Positions 7,086 through 13,296 of a stretch of 15,243 nt of DNA are shown here, piece by piece. Made by a program: the position numbers and the translations under genes. Each line of letters begins with the position of its first letter. Positions within the stretch are counted from its first letter, which is position 1. The notes under the pieces are model-generated. The model ran no database searches and was not told where the DNA came from. It saw only the letters and a list, made by a program, of their open reading frames with translations. Source of the DNA: CAZKTF01 sp964555565 (GTDB lineage: Bacteria > Planctomycetota > JAJSAM01 > JAKLKS01); the NCBI GenBank assembly GCA_964555565.1, contig CAZKTF010000066.1:1-15243 (forward strand), given 5' to 3'.

Positions 7086-7115
7086 ATCGTAGGCGACGGA
7101 GACCCCGCGGATCAA
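7086..7115 (-). promoter_or_regulatory. Candidate promoter of lipoprotein gene
   Basis: Minus strand TTGATC (7115-7110) and TACGAT (7091-7086) with an 18-base spacer; each matches 4 of 6 consensus positions. Transcription would start near 7079, giving a leader of about 68 bases that carries the tandem repeat and the AAGGAG ribosome binding site. Confidence 0.35.
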
Positions 7116-7147
7116 GCAGGAACAGGGTACCACTCCGGCAGCGGGGA

Positions 7148-7157
7148 CGGTAGCCTC
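7148..7157 (+). promoter_or_regulatory. GGTANNNTC-type -10 element, methyltransferase-like gene (leaderless)
   Basis: The sequence is CGGTAGCCTC. The hexamer TAGCCT (7151-7156) ends six bases before the ATG at 7163, placing the expected transcription start on the A of ATG. No Shine-Dalgarno sequence is present and no good -35 is seen. It is nearly identical to the element before the amidohydrolase at 15080. Confidence 0.5.
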
Positions 7158-7162
7158 GCTCC

Positions 7163-8101
7163 ATGCGCGCCGACCTCCTCCAGCGCGTCCTCCTCGTCTG
7201 CCCCTCCTGCACCTGGAAGCGGGGGACGCCGGCGGCCCTGCGCCTCGAGAACGCCGCGGGGGAGGGGGGGGAGGTCCTGACCGGGGCCCTCCGCTGCGTG
7301 CGCTGCTCCGAGGCCTACCCCGTGGTCCGGGGGGTCGCGGTCCTCGTGCGGGACGGCTACCGGCGCGTCGCGCAGGAGGAGGCGGCGGCGGACGACCCCG
7401 CGCTCCTGCTGGCCCCCCACATGCTCGCCCACTACGGGGACCTCCTCCCCCCCGCGGAGCGGGAGGGGCTGCACCTGGGGGACTTCTGGCCGCGGCTCGC
7501 CGCGGAGCCCGCGGCCGGGCTCGCGCTCGACCTCTCGGCCTCGGTCGGGCGGGCCACGCTGGGGCTGGCGGGCACCGCCACCTTCGCGCTGGGCTGCGAG
7601 TCCTCCCTCGCGGCGGCCCGCCGGGCCCGGGAGGTCCTCCTCACGGGGCGCGCGCGGCTGCGCATCGTCGAGGAGGGGACGATCGCCCGGGTGGCCGAGG
7701 CGGACGCCGGGGCGCTTCGCCGTCCGAACGCGGAGGTCGTGATGGCCGACCCGGACCTCCCTCCCGTGGCGCCCGGGCGCGCGGGGCTGGTCCTCGCGGC
7801 GAACGTGCTCGAGCGCCAGGACGACCCGGCGGCCTTCCTCGAGCGCGCCGACGCCCTCCTCGCCCCGGGAGGCGCGCTCGTCGTCGCCTCCCCCTGCTCC
7901 TTCTGGGAGGACGGGTCCGCGCGCGGCCCCCGGCTCGGGGAGCCCGGCGAGCGGACCCGGGACGCGCTCGTGCGCCTACTCGCGGCGCGCGGCCACCTGC
8001 TGGAGCGGGAGGAGGACCTCCTCCTCGTCCTCCGCGAGCACGCGCGCCTGGAGCAGGTCGTGCGCCCGCTCCTCGTCCGCACGCGGAAGGGACAGAGGTA
8101 G
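7163..8101 (+). CDS. Zinc-ribbon (Trm112-like) plus SAM methyltransferase-like protein
   Basis: The protein has 312 residues. The N-terminus carries two CxxC pairs (C13/C16 and C45/C48), followed by YPVVRGVAVL, the usual layout of a Trm112-like zinc ribbon fused to a methyltransferase. From residue 119 there is a Rossmann-type methyltransferase pattern: LALDLSASVGRATLGLA at the motif I position, then AGLVLAANVLERQDDPAAFL (about 207-226) and LLAPGGALVVASPCSFWED (232-250). The last stretch and the terminal LVLREHARLEQ resemble the C-terminal methyltransferase of OvoA (4-mercaptohistidine N1-methyltransferase family); this is recall, not a search. Motif I lacks the usual G-C-G, so SAM binding may be weak or lost. 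The substrate is unknown. The gene is monocistronic. Confidence 0.7.
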   Translation: MRADLLQRVLLVCPSCTWKRGTPAALRLENAAGEGGEVLTGALRCVRCSEAYPVVRGVAVLVRDGYRRVAQEEAAADDPALLLAPHMLAHYGDLLPPAEREGLHLGDFWPRLAAEPAAGLALDLSASVGRATLGLAGTATFALGCESSLAAARRAREVLLTGRARLRIVEEGTIARVAEADAGALRRPNAEVVMADPDLPPVAPGRAGLVLAANVLERQDDPAAFLERADALLAPGGALVVASPCSFWEDGSARGPRLGEPGERTRDALVRLLAARGHLLEREEDLLLVLREHARLEQVVRPLLVRTRKGQR

Positions 8102-8104
8102 ACA

Positions 8105-8157
8105 GGTAGGGGTAGGGGGACGAGAGGGCATCCCTTACCCATACCCTTGCCCCTACC
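8105..8157. terminator. Inverted repeat between convergent genes, candidate bidirectional terminator
   Basis: GGTAGGGG (8105-8112) is exactly complementary to CCCCTACC (8150-8157). Inside, further G and C tracts can pair with bulges (TAGGG with CCCTT/CCCATA). It lies directly after the stop of the methyltransferase-like gene and before the stop of the ATPase gene on the other strand, where a bidirectional terminator is expected. There is no U tract. Confidence 0.45.
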
Positions 8158-8158
8158 C
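8132..8158 (-). other. G-quadruplex motif (five G tracts on minus strand)
   Basis: The plus strand has C runs at 8132-8134, 8138-8140, 8144-8146, 8150-8153 and 8156-8158, separated by TTA, ATA, TTG and TA. The minus strand therefore carries five G tracts of three or four with loops of two or three bases, fully meeting the standard G3+ N1-7 rule. It lies in the 3' untranslated region of the ABC transporter transcript. Confidence 0.75.
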
Positions 8159-8200
8159 GCCGTACGCCGTGCCCTCGGACCCGTGCGGCACGCCGGCCCG

Positions 8201-8935
8201 CTACAGCACCTTGCTCAGGAACGCCCTCGTCCTCTCCTCCCGCGGCGCGTCGAGGACCTGCGCCGGGGGGCCCTCCTCCACGATGCGCCCCTCGTCCATG
8301 AAGACGAGGCGGGTCCCCACCTCCCGGGCGAAGCGCATCTCGTGGGTCACGACGATCATCGTCATCCCCTCGGCCGCCAGCGCGCGCATCACCTCCAGGA
8401 CCTCCCGCACGAGCTCCGGGTCGAGCGCCGAGGTGACCTCGTCGAAGAGCATCACCTTCGGCTGCATCGCCAGGGCGCGGGCGATGGCCACCCGCTGCTG
8501 CTGCCCGCCCGAGAGCTGGGCGGGGTAGGCGCCCTCCTTCTCCTCGAGGCCCACCCGCGAGAGGAGGGCGCGGCCCCGGGCCCGGGCCTCCTCCCGCGGG
8601 AGGCCTCTCACCCGCCTCGGGGCCAGGGCCACGTTTTCCGGGGGCGTCATGTGGGGGAAGAGGTTGAAGCGCTGGAGGCCCATGCCGACCTCGGCCCGGT
8701 GGCGGTCCAGCCCCGGGCGGCCCGGCCGGAGCTCGAACCCGTCCACGGTGACGCTCCCCTCGTCCGGGACCTCGAGCCCGTTGATGCAGCGGAGCAGCGT
8801 GGACTTCCCGCACCCGCTCGCCCCGATGACGACGAGCTTCTCCCCCGGGAGGACGTCCAGCGAGACCCCGCGCAGCGCCGCGTGGCCGCCGAAGGACCTA
8901 GCGAGGCCGCGGGCCCGGATGAGCGGCTCCGGCAC
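8201..8935 (-). CDS. Polar amino acid ABC transporter ATP-binding protein (GlnQ-like)
   Basis: This is the cytoplasmic ATPase that powers uptake of a polar amino acid through the permease encoded just upstream. At 244 residues it has the usual length and all motifs: Walker A GASGCGKST (38-46), Q-loop Q88 in GLQRFNLFPHMT, signature LSGGQQQR (141-148), Walker B VMLFDE with E166, and H-loop H198 in VVTHEM. The PAAT-family version of the Q-loop normally reads VFQ; here it is GLQ, a minor change. The start is GTG at 8935 with AGGAGG four bases further upstream. It overlaps the 3' end of the permease gene by 38 bases, so the two are translated from one transcript. Confidence 0.95.
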   Translation of the reverse strand: MPEPLIRARGLARSFGGHAALRGVSLDVLPGEKLVVIGASGCGKSTLLRCINGLEVPDEGSVTVDGFELRPGRPGLDRHRAEVGMGLQRFNLFPHMTPPENVALAPRRVRGLPREEARARGRALLSRVGLEEKEGAYPAQLSGGQQQRVAIARALAMQPKVMLFDEVTSALDPELVREVLEVMRALAAEGMTMIVVTHEMRFAREVGTRLVFMDEGRIVEEGPPAQVLDAPREERTRAFLSKVL

Positions 8936-10328
8936 CGAACCTCCTCTCCAGCAGGCGCTGCCCCTGGCCGAGGAGCAGCGTGGCGCCGAGGTAGACGAGG
9001 GCGACGGCCGAGTAGACCTCCACGTGGTTGAACTCGCGCCCGGCGATCTCCTGCGCGCGCTTGAGGAGCTCCGGGATGGCGATGACGCTCGCGAGGGAGG
9101 TGTCCTTCAGGAGCGAGATGCTCTCGTTCCCCAGGGCGGGCAGGACGTTGCGCACGGCCTGCGGGACGACGACGAAGCGCATGGCCTGGCCCCAGGACAT
9201 CCCGAGCGCGCGCGCCGCCTCCGCCTGTCCCGGGTCCACGGACTGGATGCCCGCACGGTAGGTCTCCCCGATGAAGGCCGAGTAGCAGACGGCGAGCGCC
9301 AGGACGGCCGAGGGCCTCGCGTCCAGGGAGAACGCCCCGGTGAAGAGGACGAAGTAGGCCCAGATGATGAGGACGAGGAGCGGGACCCCGCGGACCAGCT
9401 CCACGTAGAGCGTGGCCGGGATCCGGAGCCAGGGGCGCCGCGAGAGCCGCCCGAGGGCGACCCCGAGCCCGCCGGCCAGCGCCAGCGCCAGCGCGCAGGC
9501 CCACAGGAGCACCGAGACCCCGAGCCCGCCGAGGAGGGTGAGGAGGGTCGCGGCGTCCAGGCCCCGCCCGCTTCCCTCCGATCCGATCCACTTCGCCTTG
9601 ATCCGGTCGTACTCCCCCGAGGCGCGCACCTTCTTCAGCCCCCCGTTCAGCTTCGCGAGGAGGGCCGGGTCGTCCTTCCGGACGGCAATCCCGTACTGCT
9701 CCACGGTGAAGACCCCGCCTGCCGTCTTCATCCCGGGGTGGTTGCGCAGGTAGATCCGCGTCGTCGGCTCGTCGTTGATCACGGCGTCGGCGCGGCCCTG
9801 GAGCAGGTCGAGGAACGCGGGCTCGATGGAGGGGAACGACTTCACCTCCTTCGCCCCCACCTTCCGGGCCTCGATCTCGCCCGTGGTGTTGGCCTGCACC
9901 GCGACGACCCTCCCGGCCAGGTCGGCGGGGCCGCGGATGCCGTTCTCCCCTTCGCGCACCGCCAGGATCTGCCCCGCGTCGTAGTAGGGGTCGGTGAACG
10001 CGACCTGCGTCGCCCGATCGGAGGTGATCGTGATGCAGGAGACGGCGGCGTCGTACTTCCCGCCCTTCAGCCCCGGGATGATCCCGTCGAAGGGCTGGTC
10101 CACGAACTCGACCTCGAGCCCCGCCTCGCGGGCGGCGGCCCTCACGAGGTCGATGTCGAAGCCGACGATGCTCCCGTCCTTCTCGACGTACTCGAAGGGC
10201 TGGTAGGCGGCCTCCGTGGCCACCCGGATCCTCCGCGGGCCGCCCCCGGGGGACGGCTTCGCCCCGTCGCCGCACGCCGCGACCGCCAGGCCCAGCGCGA
10301 GGCAGGCAGCGGCGGCGGCGGGACGCAT
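8898..10328 (-). CDS. Amino acid ABC transporter substrate-binding/permease fusion (GlnHP type)
   Basis: One 476-residue chain combines receptor and channel of a polar amino acid importer. Residues 1-19 form a lipoprotein signal ending in AVAAC (C19). Residues about 31-250 are a type II periplasmic binding domain (RIRVATEAAYQPFEYVEKDG, FDIDLVRAAA, YDAAVSCITITSDR), with R105 and D186 in the positions that usually hold the ligand's carboxylate and amino groups. Residues about 260-465 are the permease with several membrane helices and the EAA loop EAARALGMSWGQAMRFVVVP at 370-389, the coupling site for the ATPase. The fusion resembles GlnP of Gram-positive bacteria. ATG at 10328 follows GGAGGT closely. 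The exact substrate cannot be told. Confidence 0.93.
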   Translation of the reverse strand: MRPAAAAACLALGLAVAACGDGAKPSPGGGPRRIRVATEAAYQPFEYVEKDGSIVGFDIDLVRAAAREAGLEVEFVDQPFDGIIPGLKGGKYDAAVSCITITSDRATQVAFTDPYYDAGQILAVREGENGIRGPADLAGRVVAVQANTTGEIEARKVGAKEVKSFPSIEPAFLDLLQGRADAVINDEPTTRIYLRNHPGMKTAGGVFTVEQYGIAVRKDDPALLAKLNGGLKKVRASGEYDRIKAKWIGSEGSGRGLDAATLLTLLGGLGVSVLLWACALALALAGGLGVALGRLSRRPWLRIPATLYVELVRGVPLLVLIIWAYFVLFTGAFSLDARPSAVLALAVCYSAFIGETYRAGIQSVDPGQAEAARALGMSWGQAMRFVVVPQAVRNVLPALGNESISLLKDTSLASVIAIPELLKRAQEIAGREFNHVEVYSAVALVYLGATLLLGQGQRLLERRFGAGAAHPGPRPR

Positions 10329-10354
10329 CGCACCTCCGGGCCCGGGACGCGCGG

Positions 10355-10364
10355 GATTGTACCG
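10355..10364 (-). promoter_or_regulatory. GGTANNNTC-type -10 element, ABC importer operon
   Basis: Minus strand CGGTACAATC, with TACAAT matching 5 of 6 -10 positions. Transcription would start near 10349, giving a leader of about 21 bases that contains the GGAGGT ribosome binding site. No convincing -35 is seen. Confidence 0.5.
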
Positions 10365-10393
10365 GCGGCGGCGCAGGGGGCGTCCCCGTCGCC

Positions 10394-10419
10394 CCCCCCG
10401 GTACCGTCGCCCCGGGGGG
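10394..10419. repeat. Inverted repeat in the divergent importer/hydrolase intergenic region
   Basis: CCCCCCGG (10394-10401) is exactly complementary to CCGGGGGG (10412-10419), with a ten-base loop. The palindrome CGGTACCG overlaps the left arm at 10399-10406. It lies between the two divergent -10 elements (10355-10364 minus; 10427-10436 plus), a place suited to a shared operator. Confidence 0.45.
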
Positions 10420-10426
10420 TCCGGTG

Positions 10427-10436
10427 GGGTACTCTC
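10427..10436 (+). promoter_or_regulatory. GGTANNNTC-type -10 element, hydrolase-cutA unit
   Basis: GGGTACTCTC, with TACTCT at 10430-10435. The expected transcription start is near 10442, about 25 bases before the GTG start, leaving room for the GGAGGGAG ribosome binding site. No -35 is recognised. Confidence 0.4.
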
Positions 10437-10466
10437 CCGGGGTCCGGCCCGCCGGAGGGAGCATCC

Positions 10467-11312
10467 GTGAAGAAGGTCCTCAGGGTCCTCATCTGGCTCG
10501 CCGTCCTCTACGGCCTGTTCCTCATCGCCGTGTACCTCCTCCAGGGCCTCGTCCTCTACCCCGGGCAGACCAGCGCCGGGAACACGGAGTGGGCGGGCTC
10601 CCCCACGCCCCCCCCCGGCTACGACTACATCCAGATCCAGCGGGAGGGGGGCGAACCACCCGTCTCCGCCTTCATGTCGCAGACGCGGGGGACGCGCCAG
10701 GGCTGCCTCCTCTGGTTCCACGGCGCCGAGGAGAACATCGCCAAGATCCAGCAGGTGCTCGGGTCCGCGCGCAGGCTGGCGTGGCACGTGGTGGCGATCG
10801 AGTACCCGGGCTTCGGGGCGAACCCGGGGAGCCCCTCCTACGCGTCCATCATGGGGGTCGCCCGGGGGGCCTTCGACGGGCTCGTCGCCAACGGGGACGT
10901 CGAGCGGGACTCGATCTGGACGGGGGGCTGGTCGCTCGGGGCGGTGGTCGCGATCGAGCTCGCCGCGGTCCGCAACGTGCGGGGCGTCGTCGCCTTCAGC
11001 CCGTGCACCTCGCTCGCGGACGCCCTCCAGTCGCGCTTCCCCTTCGTCCCCGTGGGCCTCCTCCTCAAGGACCGTTTCGACGCGCGGACCGCCGCCCGCT
11101 CCATGACGCCCCCCCTCCTAGTGGTGCACGGGTCCCTGGACACGGTCCACCCCGTCGCCATGGCGAAGGAGCTCGCGGACCTCGTCGCGCCCCGCTCGCA
11201 GGTCCGCATCGTGGAGGGGGCCTCCCACACCGACATCTTCGAGAAGGGCGGCAACGCGATGTGGGACGACGTGAGCGAGTTCGTGGGCCGCGGCGGGCCC
11301 GGGAAGCGGTGA
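10467..11312 (+). CDS. Membrane-anchored alpha/beta hydrolase (BEM46/ABHD13-like)
   Basis: The protein has 281 residues. One N-terminal membrane helix (about residues 5-29, LRVLIWLAVLYGLFLIAVYL) is followed by YPGQ and an alpha/beta hydrolase fold. The catalytic triad is visible: S156 in GWSLG, D225 in HGSLDTVHP and H254 in GASHTDIF. WFHGAEEN (83-90) is the oxyanion-hole strand. The layout (anchor, short lid, YPGFGANPGSPS, HGxxDxxHP) is that of BEM46/ABHD13-type serine hydrolases. The substrate is unknown, and the topology places the catalytic domain outside the cytoplasm unless the anchor is inverted. Start GTG at 10467 has GGAGGGAG at good spacing. It overlaps cutA by GTGA. Confidence 0.85.
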   Translation: MKKVLRVLIWLAVLYGLFLIAVYLLQGLVLYPGQTSAGNTEWAGSPTPPPGYDYIQIQREGGEPPVSAFMSQTRGTRQGCLLWFHGAEENIAKIQQVLGSARRLAWHVVAIEYPGFGANPGSPSYASIMGVARGAFDGLVANGDVERDSIWTGGWSLGAVVAIELAAVRNVRGVVAFSPCTSLADALQSRFPFVPVGLLLKDRFDARTAARSMTPPLLVVHGSLDTVHPVAMAKELADLVAPRSQVRIVEGASHTDIFEKGGNAMWDDVSEFVGRGGPGKR

Positions 11313-11638
11313 CCCGGGCCCGGGGCCGCGACCTCCGCATCGTCCTCGTCACCGCTCCGCCGCGCCGGGCCCCCGCGCTCGCCCGCGCCCTCGTCCGCCG
11401 TCGCCTCGCCGCCTGCGTGAACCTCGTCCCGGGCGTGCGCAGCGTCTACCGGTGGGAGGGGAAGGTCGAGGAGGCGGCCGAGACGCTCCTCGTCCTGAAG
11501 ACCACCGCGCGCCGCCTGCCCGCCCTCGAGGCCGCCGTCACGGAACTCCACCCCTACGCCGTCCCGGAGATGATCGCCCTCCCCGTCCACCGCGCGCTCC
11601 CCGCCTACGCCGCTTGGGTCCGGGCGGGGACGCGCTGA
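11309..11638 (+). CDS. cutA: CutA1 divalent cation tolerance protein
   Basis: This is a small cytoplasmic trimeric protein of the CutA1 family (PII-like ferredoxin fold), historically linked to copper tolerance; its exact role is unsettled. The protein has 109 residues. Nearly every family motif is present: ALARALVRRRLAACVNLVPG, VRSVYRWEGKVEEAAETLLV, KTTARRLPALEAAV, and ELHPYAVPEMIALPV with the conserved H-P-Y-x-V-P-E. The start is GTG at 11309, which overlaps the hydrolase stop as GTGA, so translation is probably coupled. The open frame continues upstream inside the hydrolase but has no resemblance to the family. There is no evidence that the hydrolase and CutA share a pathway. Confidence 0.93.
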   Translation: MTRARGRDLRIVLVTAPPRRAPALARALVRRRLAACVNLVPGVRSVYRWEGKVEEAAETLLVLKTTARRLPALEAAVTELHPYAVPEMIALPVHRALPAYAAWVRAGTR

Positions 11639-11650
11639 GCCCTGATCAGC

Positions 11651-11709
11651 GGGTCGCAGGCTTGCCCGCCGTAGCTACGAGGAGGGTTCGAGTCCTGCGG
11701 GGGGCACCA
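11651..11709 (+). other. tRNA 3'-end-like fragment (possible att site or tRNA relic)
   Basis: TTCGAGT CCTGC GGGGGGC A CCA (11687-11709) has the sequence order of a tRNA T-loop, T-stem, acceptor strand, discriminator and encoded CCA. The partner of the T-stem, GCAGG, is not adjacent but at 11656-11660, separated by 26 bases. Upstream CTGATCA resembles an Ile(GAT) anticodon loop, but no matching stem or 5' acceptor (GCCCCCC) exists: that region is the end of cutA. It is therefore a fragment, not a working tRNA gene. Such fragments often mark integration sites or old recombination. Confidence 0.4.
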
Positions 11710-11747
11710 CCCGCAACTCACTGTCCCGGAGGGCGGGAGCGGTGCGA

Positions 11748-13073
11748 TCACCAAGTGCTCTTCCAGACGTCGCCGTCGTTCCCGGTTGTCCCGAGCGCGA
11801 TCATCCCGGTGATTCCCGCCCCCCGGACGAAGGCGCTGTTCCCGGGCGGGGCCCGCTGGGGGCCGCTCCACTTCGCCACCTCGTTCCTGCTCTGCATCAC
11901 GTCGTTGGACTGGTTCACGAAGAACGCGCGCCTCGTCCTCTTCCCGTACTTGACGGGCCACGCGTAGGCGCACCAGGCGGTCTCGCTCGCGTCGATGCCG
12001 ACCTTCCCCGTTCCGCCGGCGAGGCCGACCTTCTCGGCCGGGCCGGTCTCGTGCACGAAGCCCGCGGGGTTGGCGCTGTCCGGGAGGAAGATCCGGAAGC
12101 AGTAGCCCCCCTTCGTCACGATCCCGTCCGCGTCCACGGCCCCGAGGGAGGTCGAGATGATGGGCGGGTTGATCTTCGACCCCTTGCCGCCGAAGCGGAC
12201 ACCGGCGATGGCACCGGGCACGAGCACGTCACGCACGCCGGACTGGCTGCTTATCTCCAGGAGCGTACCGTACTCCCCCTGCCCGTCCCGGTTGGCGTCG
12301 ATCCTCGCCTGGCTCTGGCAGGTCGCCTGCGCCGAGGTGAGGGACTTCAGCGTCGCCACGGCCGCGGTCTCATTGGACCCCTGGCGGTGGATCATGACGT
12401 TGGGGGTGGCGAAGATCCCGACGAAGAAGAGGAGCCCGACCACCAGGGTCCACGTCACCGGGTAGGAGGGGAGACTCAGGAATCGGCCCTTCGCGGCTTC
12501 CCTGCCGTCGGGTGCCGGGCCCGCGCCGGAAGGGGCCGGGGCCTGCAGGGGAGCACCCCGGTCGCCGATCAGTCCCTGCACGCAGCCGATGAGGGCGCCG
12601 ACCACCGGGCCGGCGAAGGTCCCGAGGACGTACCACGGGGCCTCCTCGTCGCGCGGGCCGAAGTATAGGATCGTTTCGATGGCGTTCAGCCAGGTCGGGG
12701 CCACGATGCTCCCGGCCAGGCTCCCCCCGAGGGCCCTGCGGACGACCCTGCCCCCCCGGGGGCCCAGGACCCCCCGGTTCTTGGGTGCGAGCGTCGCGCC
12801 GTCCACTCCCGTCCCCGACTCCGTGGCCCTGGCCGCGCGCTTCCAGGCGAGGGCGCAGCCGAGGGCGGCTCCGATGTGGGCGCAGGGGTTTCCCAGGAGG
12901 ATCGCCCACTCGAGGAGCTCCGTCGGCCCCACCGATCGATCCATGAGGCTGAGGGGTGGCTCCGCGAAGTGGAAGAACAGGAATCCCCCGAAACTGCCGA
13001 GGGCGCCCCCCAGGGCGGTCCCGAGGAGGATCGCCATCACGACCCTGGCGCCGCGCTTCTTCTCCTCGTCCAT
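11748..13073 (-). CDS. Multi-pass membrane protein with C-terminal type IV pilin-like exterior domain
   Basis: The protein has 441 residues and no function that I recognise. Membrane helices lie at about 11-36, 52-77, 115-135 (weaker) and 146-169, then a Pro/Ala linker (174-190), then a fifth helix (205-222). Right after that helix, ATPNVMIHRQGSNETAAVAT and LKSLTSAQATCQ match the C-terminal half of a type IV pilin alpha-1 helix. ANRDGQGEYGTLLEIS and the ending GNDGDVWK belong to the pseudopilin-like secreted family common in Planctomycetota and Myxococcota (from memory). The prepilin peptidase site (G/FTxxE) is missing. C252, C325 and C368 lie in the exterior part. ATG at 13073 has only a weak ribosome site. 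It may sense or bind envelope components. Confidence 0.75.
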   Translation of the reverse strand: MDEEKKRGARVVMAILLGTALGGALGSFGGFLFFHFAEPPLSLMDRSVGPTELLEWAILLGNPCAHIGAALGCALAWKRAARATESGTGVDGATLAPKNRGVLGPRGGRVVRRALGGSLAGSIVAPTWLNAIETILYFGPRDEEAPWYVLGTFAGPVVGALIGCVQGLIGDRGAPLQAPAPSGAGPAPDGREAAKGRFLSLPSYPVTWTLVVGLLFFVGIFATPNVMIHRQGSNETAAVATLKSLTSAQATCQSQARIDANRDGQGEYGTLLEISSQSGVRDVLVPGAIAGVRFGGKGSKINPPIISTSLGAVDADGIVTKGGYCFRIFLPDSANPAGFVHETGPAEKVGLAGGTGKVGIDASETAWCAYAWPVKYGKRTRRAFFVNQSNDVMQSRNEVAKWSGPQRAPPGNSAFVRGAGITGMIALGTTGNDGDVWKSTW

Positions 13074-13138
13074 GGGTGTCCCCGGAAGCCCTGTCCCCGC
13101 CCTGGAGTCAGGCAGGTCCTTCAGCGCACCCGCGGCCC

Positions 13139-13159
13139 GGTCCTCCTCCAGGAGGAACC
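13139..13159. repeat. Hairpin in the leader of the pilin-like membrane protein gene
   Basis: The arms CCTCCT (13142-13147) and AGGAGG (13150-13155) pair, extended by GGT/ACC with one bulged base. If transcription starts near 13202, this hairpin sits in the roughly 130-base leader, about 66 bases before the start codon. There is no U tract, so it is a weak terminator or attenuator candidate. Confidence 0.4.
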
Positions 13160-13208
13160 GGTCGCTTCGCGAACGGTCCCCTGCTCCTCGCGGGTGGGCA
13201 TGGTGGGG

Positions 13209-13237
13209 ATCATGGGGGATGGCCTGTCGTCGGTCAA
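13209..13237 (-). promoter_or_regulatory. Candidate promoter of the pilin-like membrane protein gene
   Basis: Minus strand TTGACC (13237-13232; 5 of 6) and CATGAT (13214-13209; 4 of 6) with an ideal 17-base spacer. The transcription start would be near 13202, giving an unusually long leader of about 130 bases. It differs from the GGTANNNTC elements of the other genes. The rest of the 13074-13296 intergenic region shows nothing else convincing. Confidence 0.45.
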
Positions 13238-13296
13238 GACGCGGCCGGATGGGACCATCGATGCCGCGACCTCCGGCGGGACGGGAGGGGACCGGA

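Noticed and set aside
11639..11709. A complete tRNA gene
   Set aside because: A CGCTGA/TCAGCG stem with a seven-base loop can be drawn, but the loop lacks T33, the T-stem is split, and no 5' acceptor strand pairs with GGGGGGC. Only the 3' end is convincing.
13121..13258. A 45-codon minus-strand small gene between the TMTC-like and pilin-like genes
   Set aside because: About 89% GC at third positions looks gene-like, but the frame is shared with a long shadow frame, the GGAGG is 11 bases away, a good promoter lies inside it, and the peptide resembles nothing.
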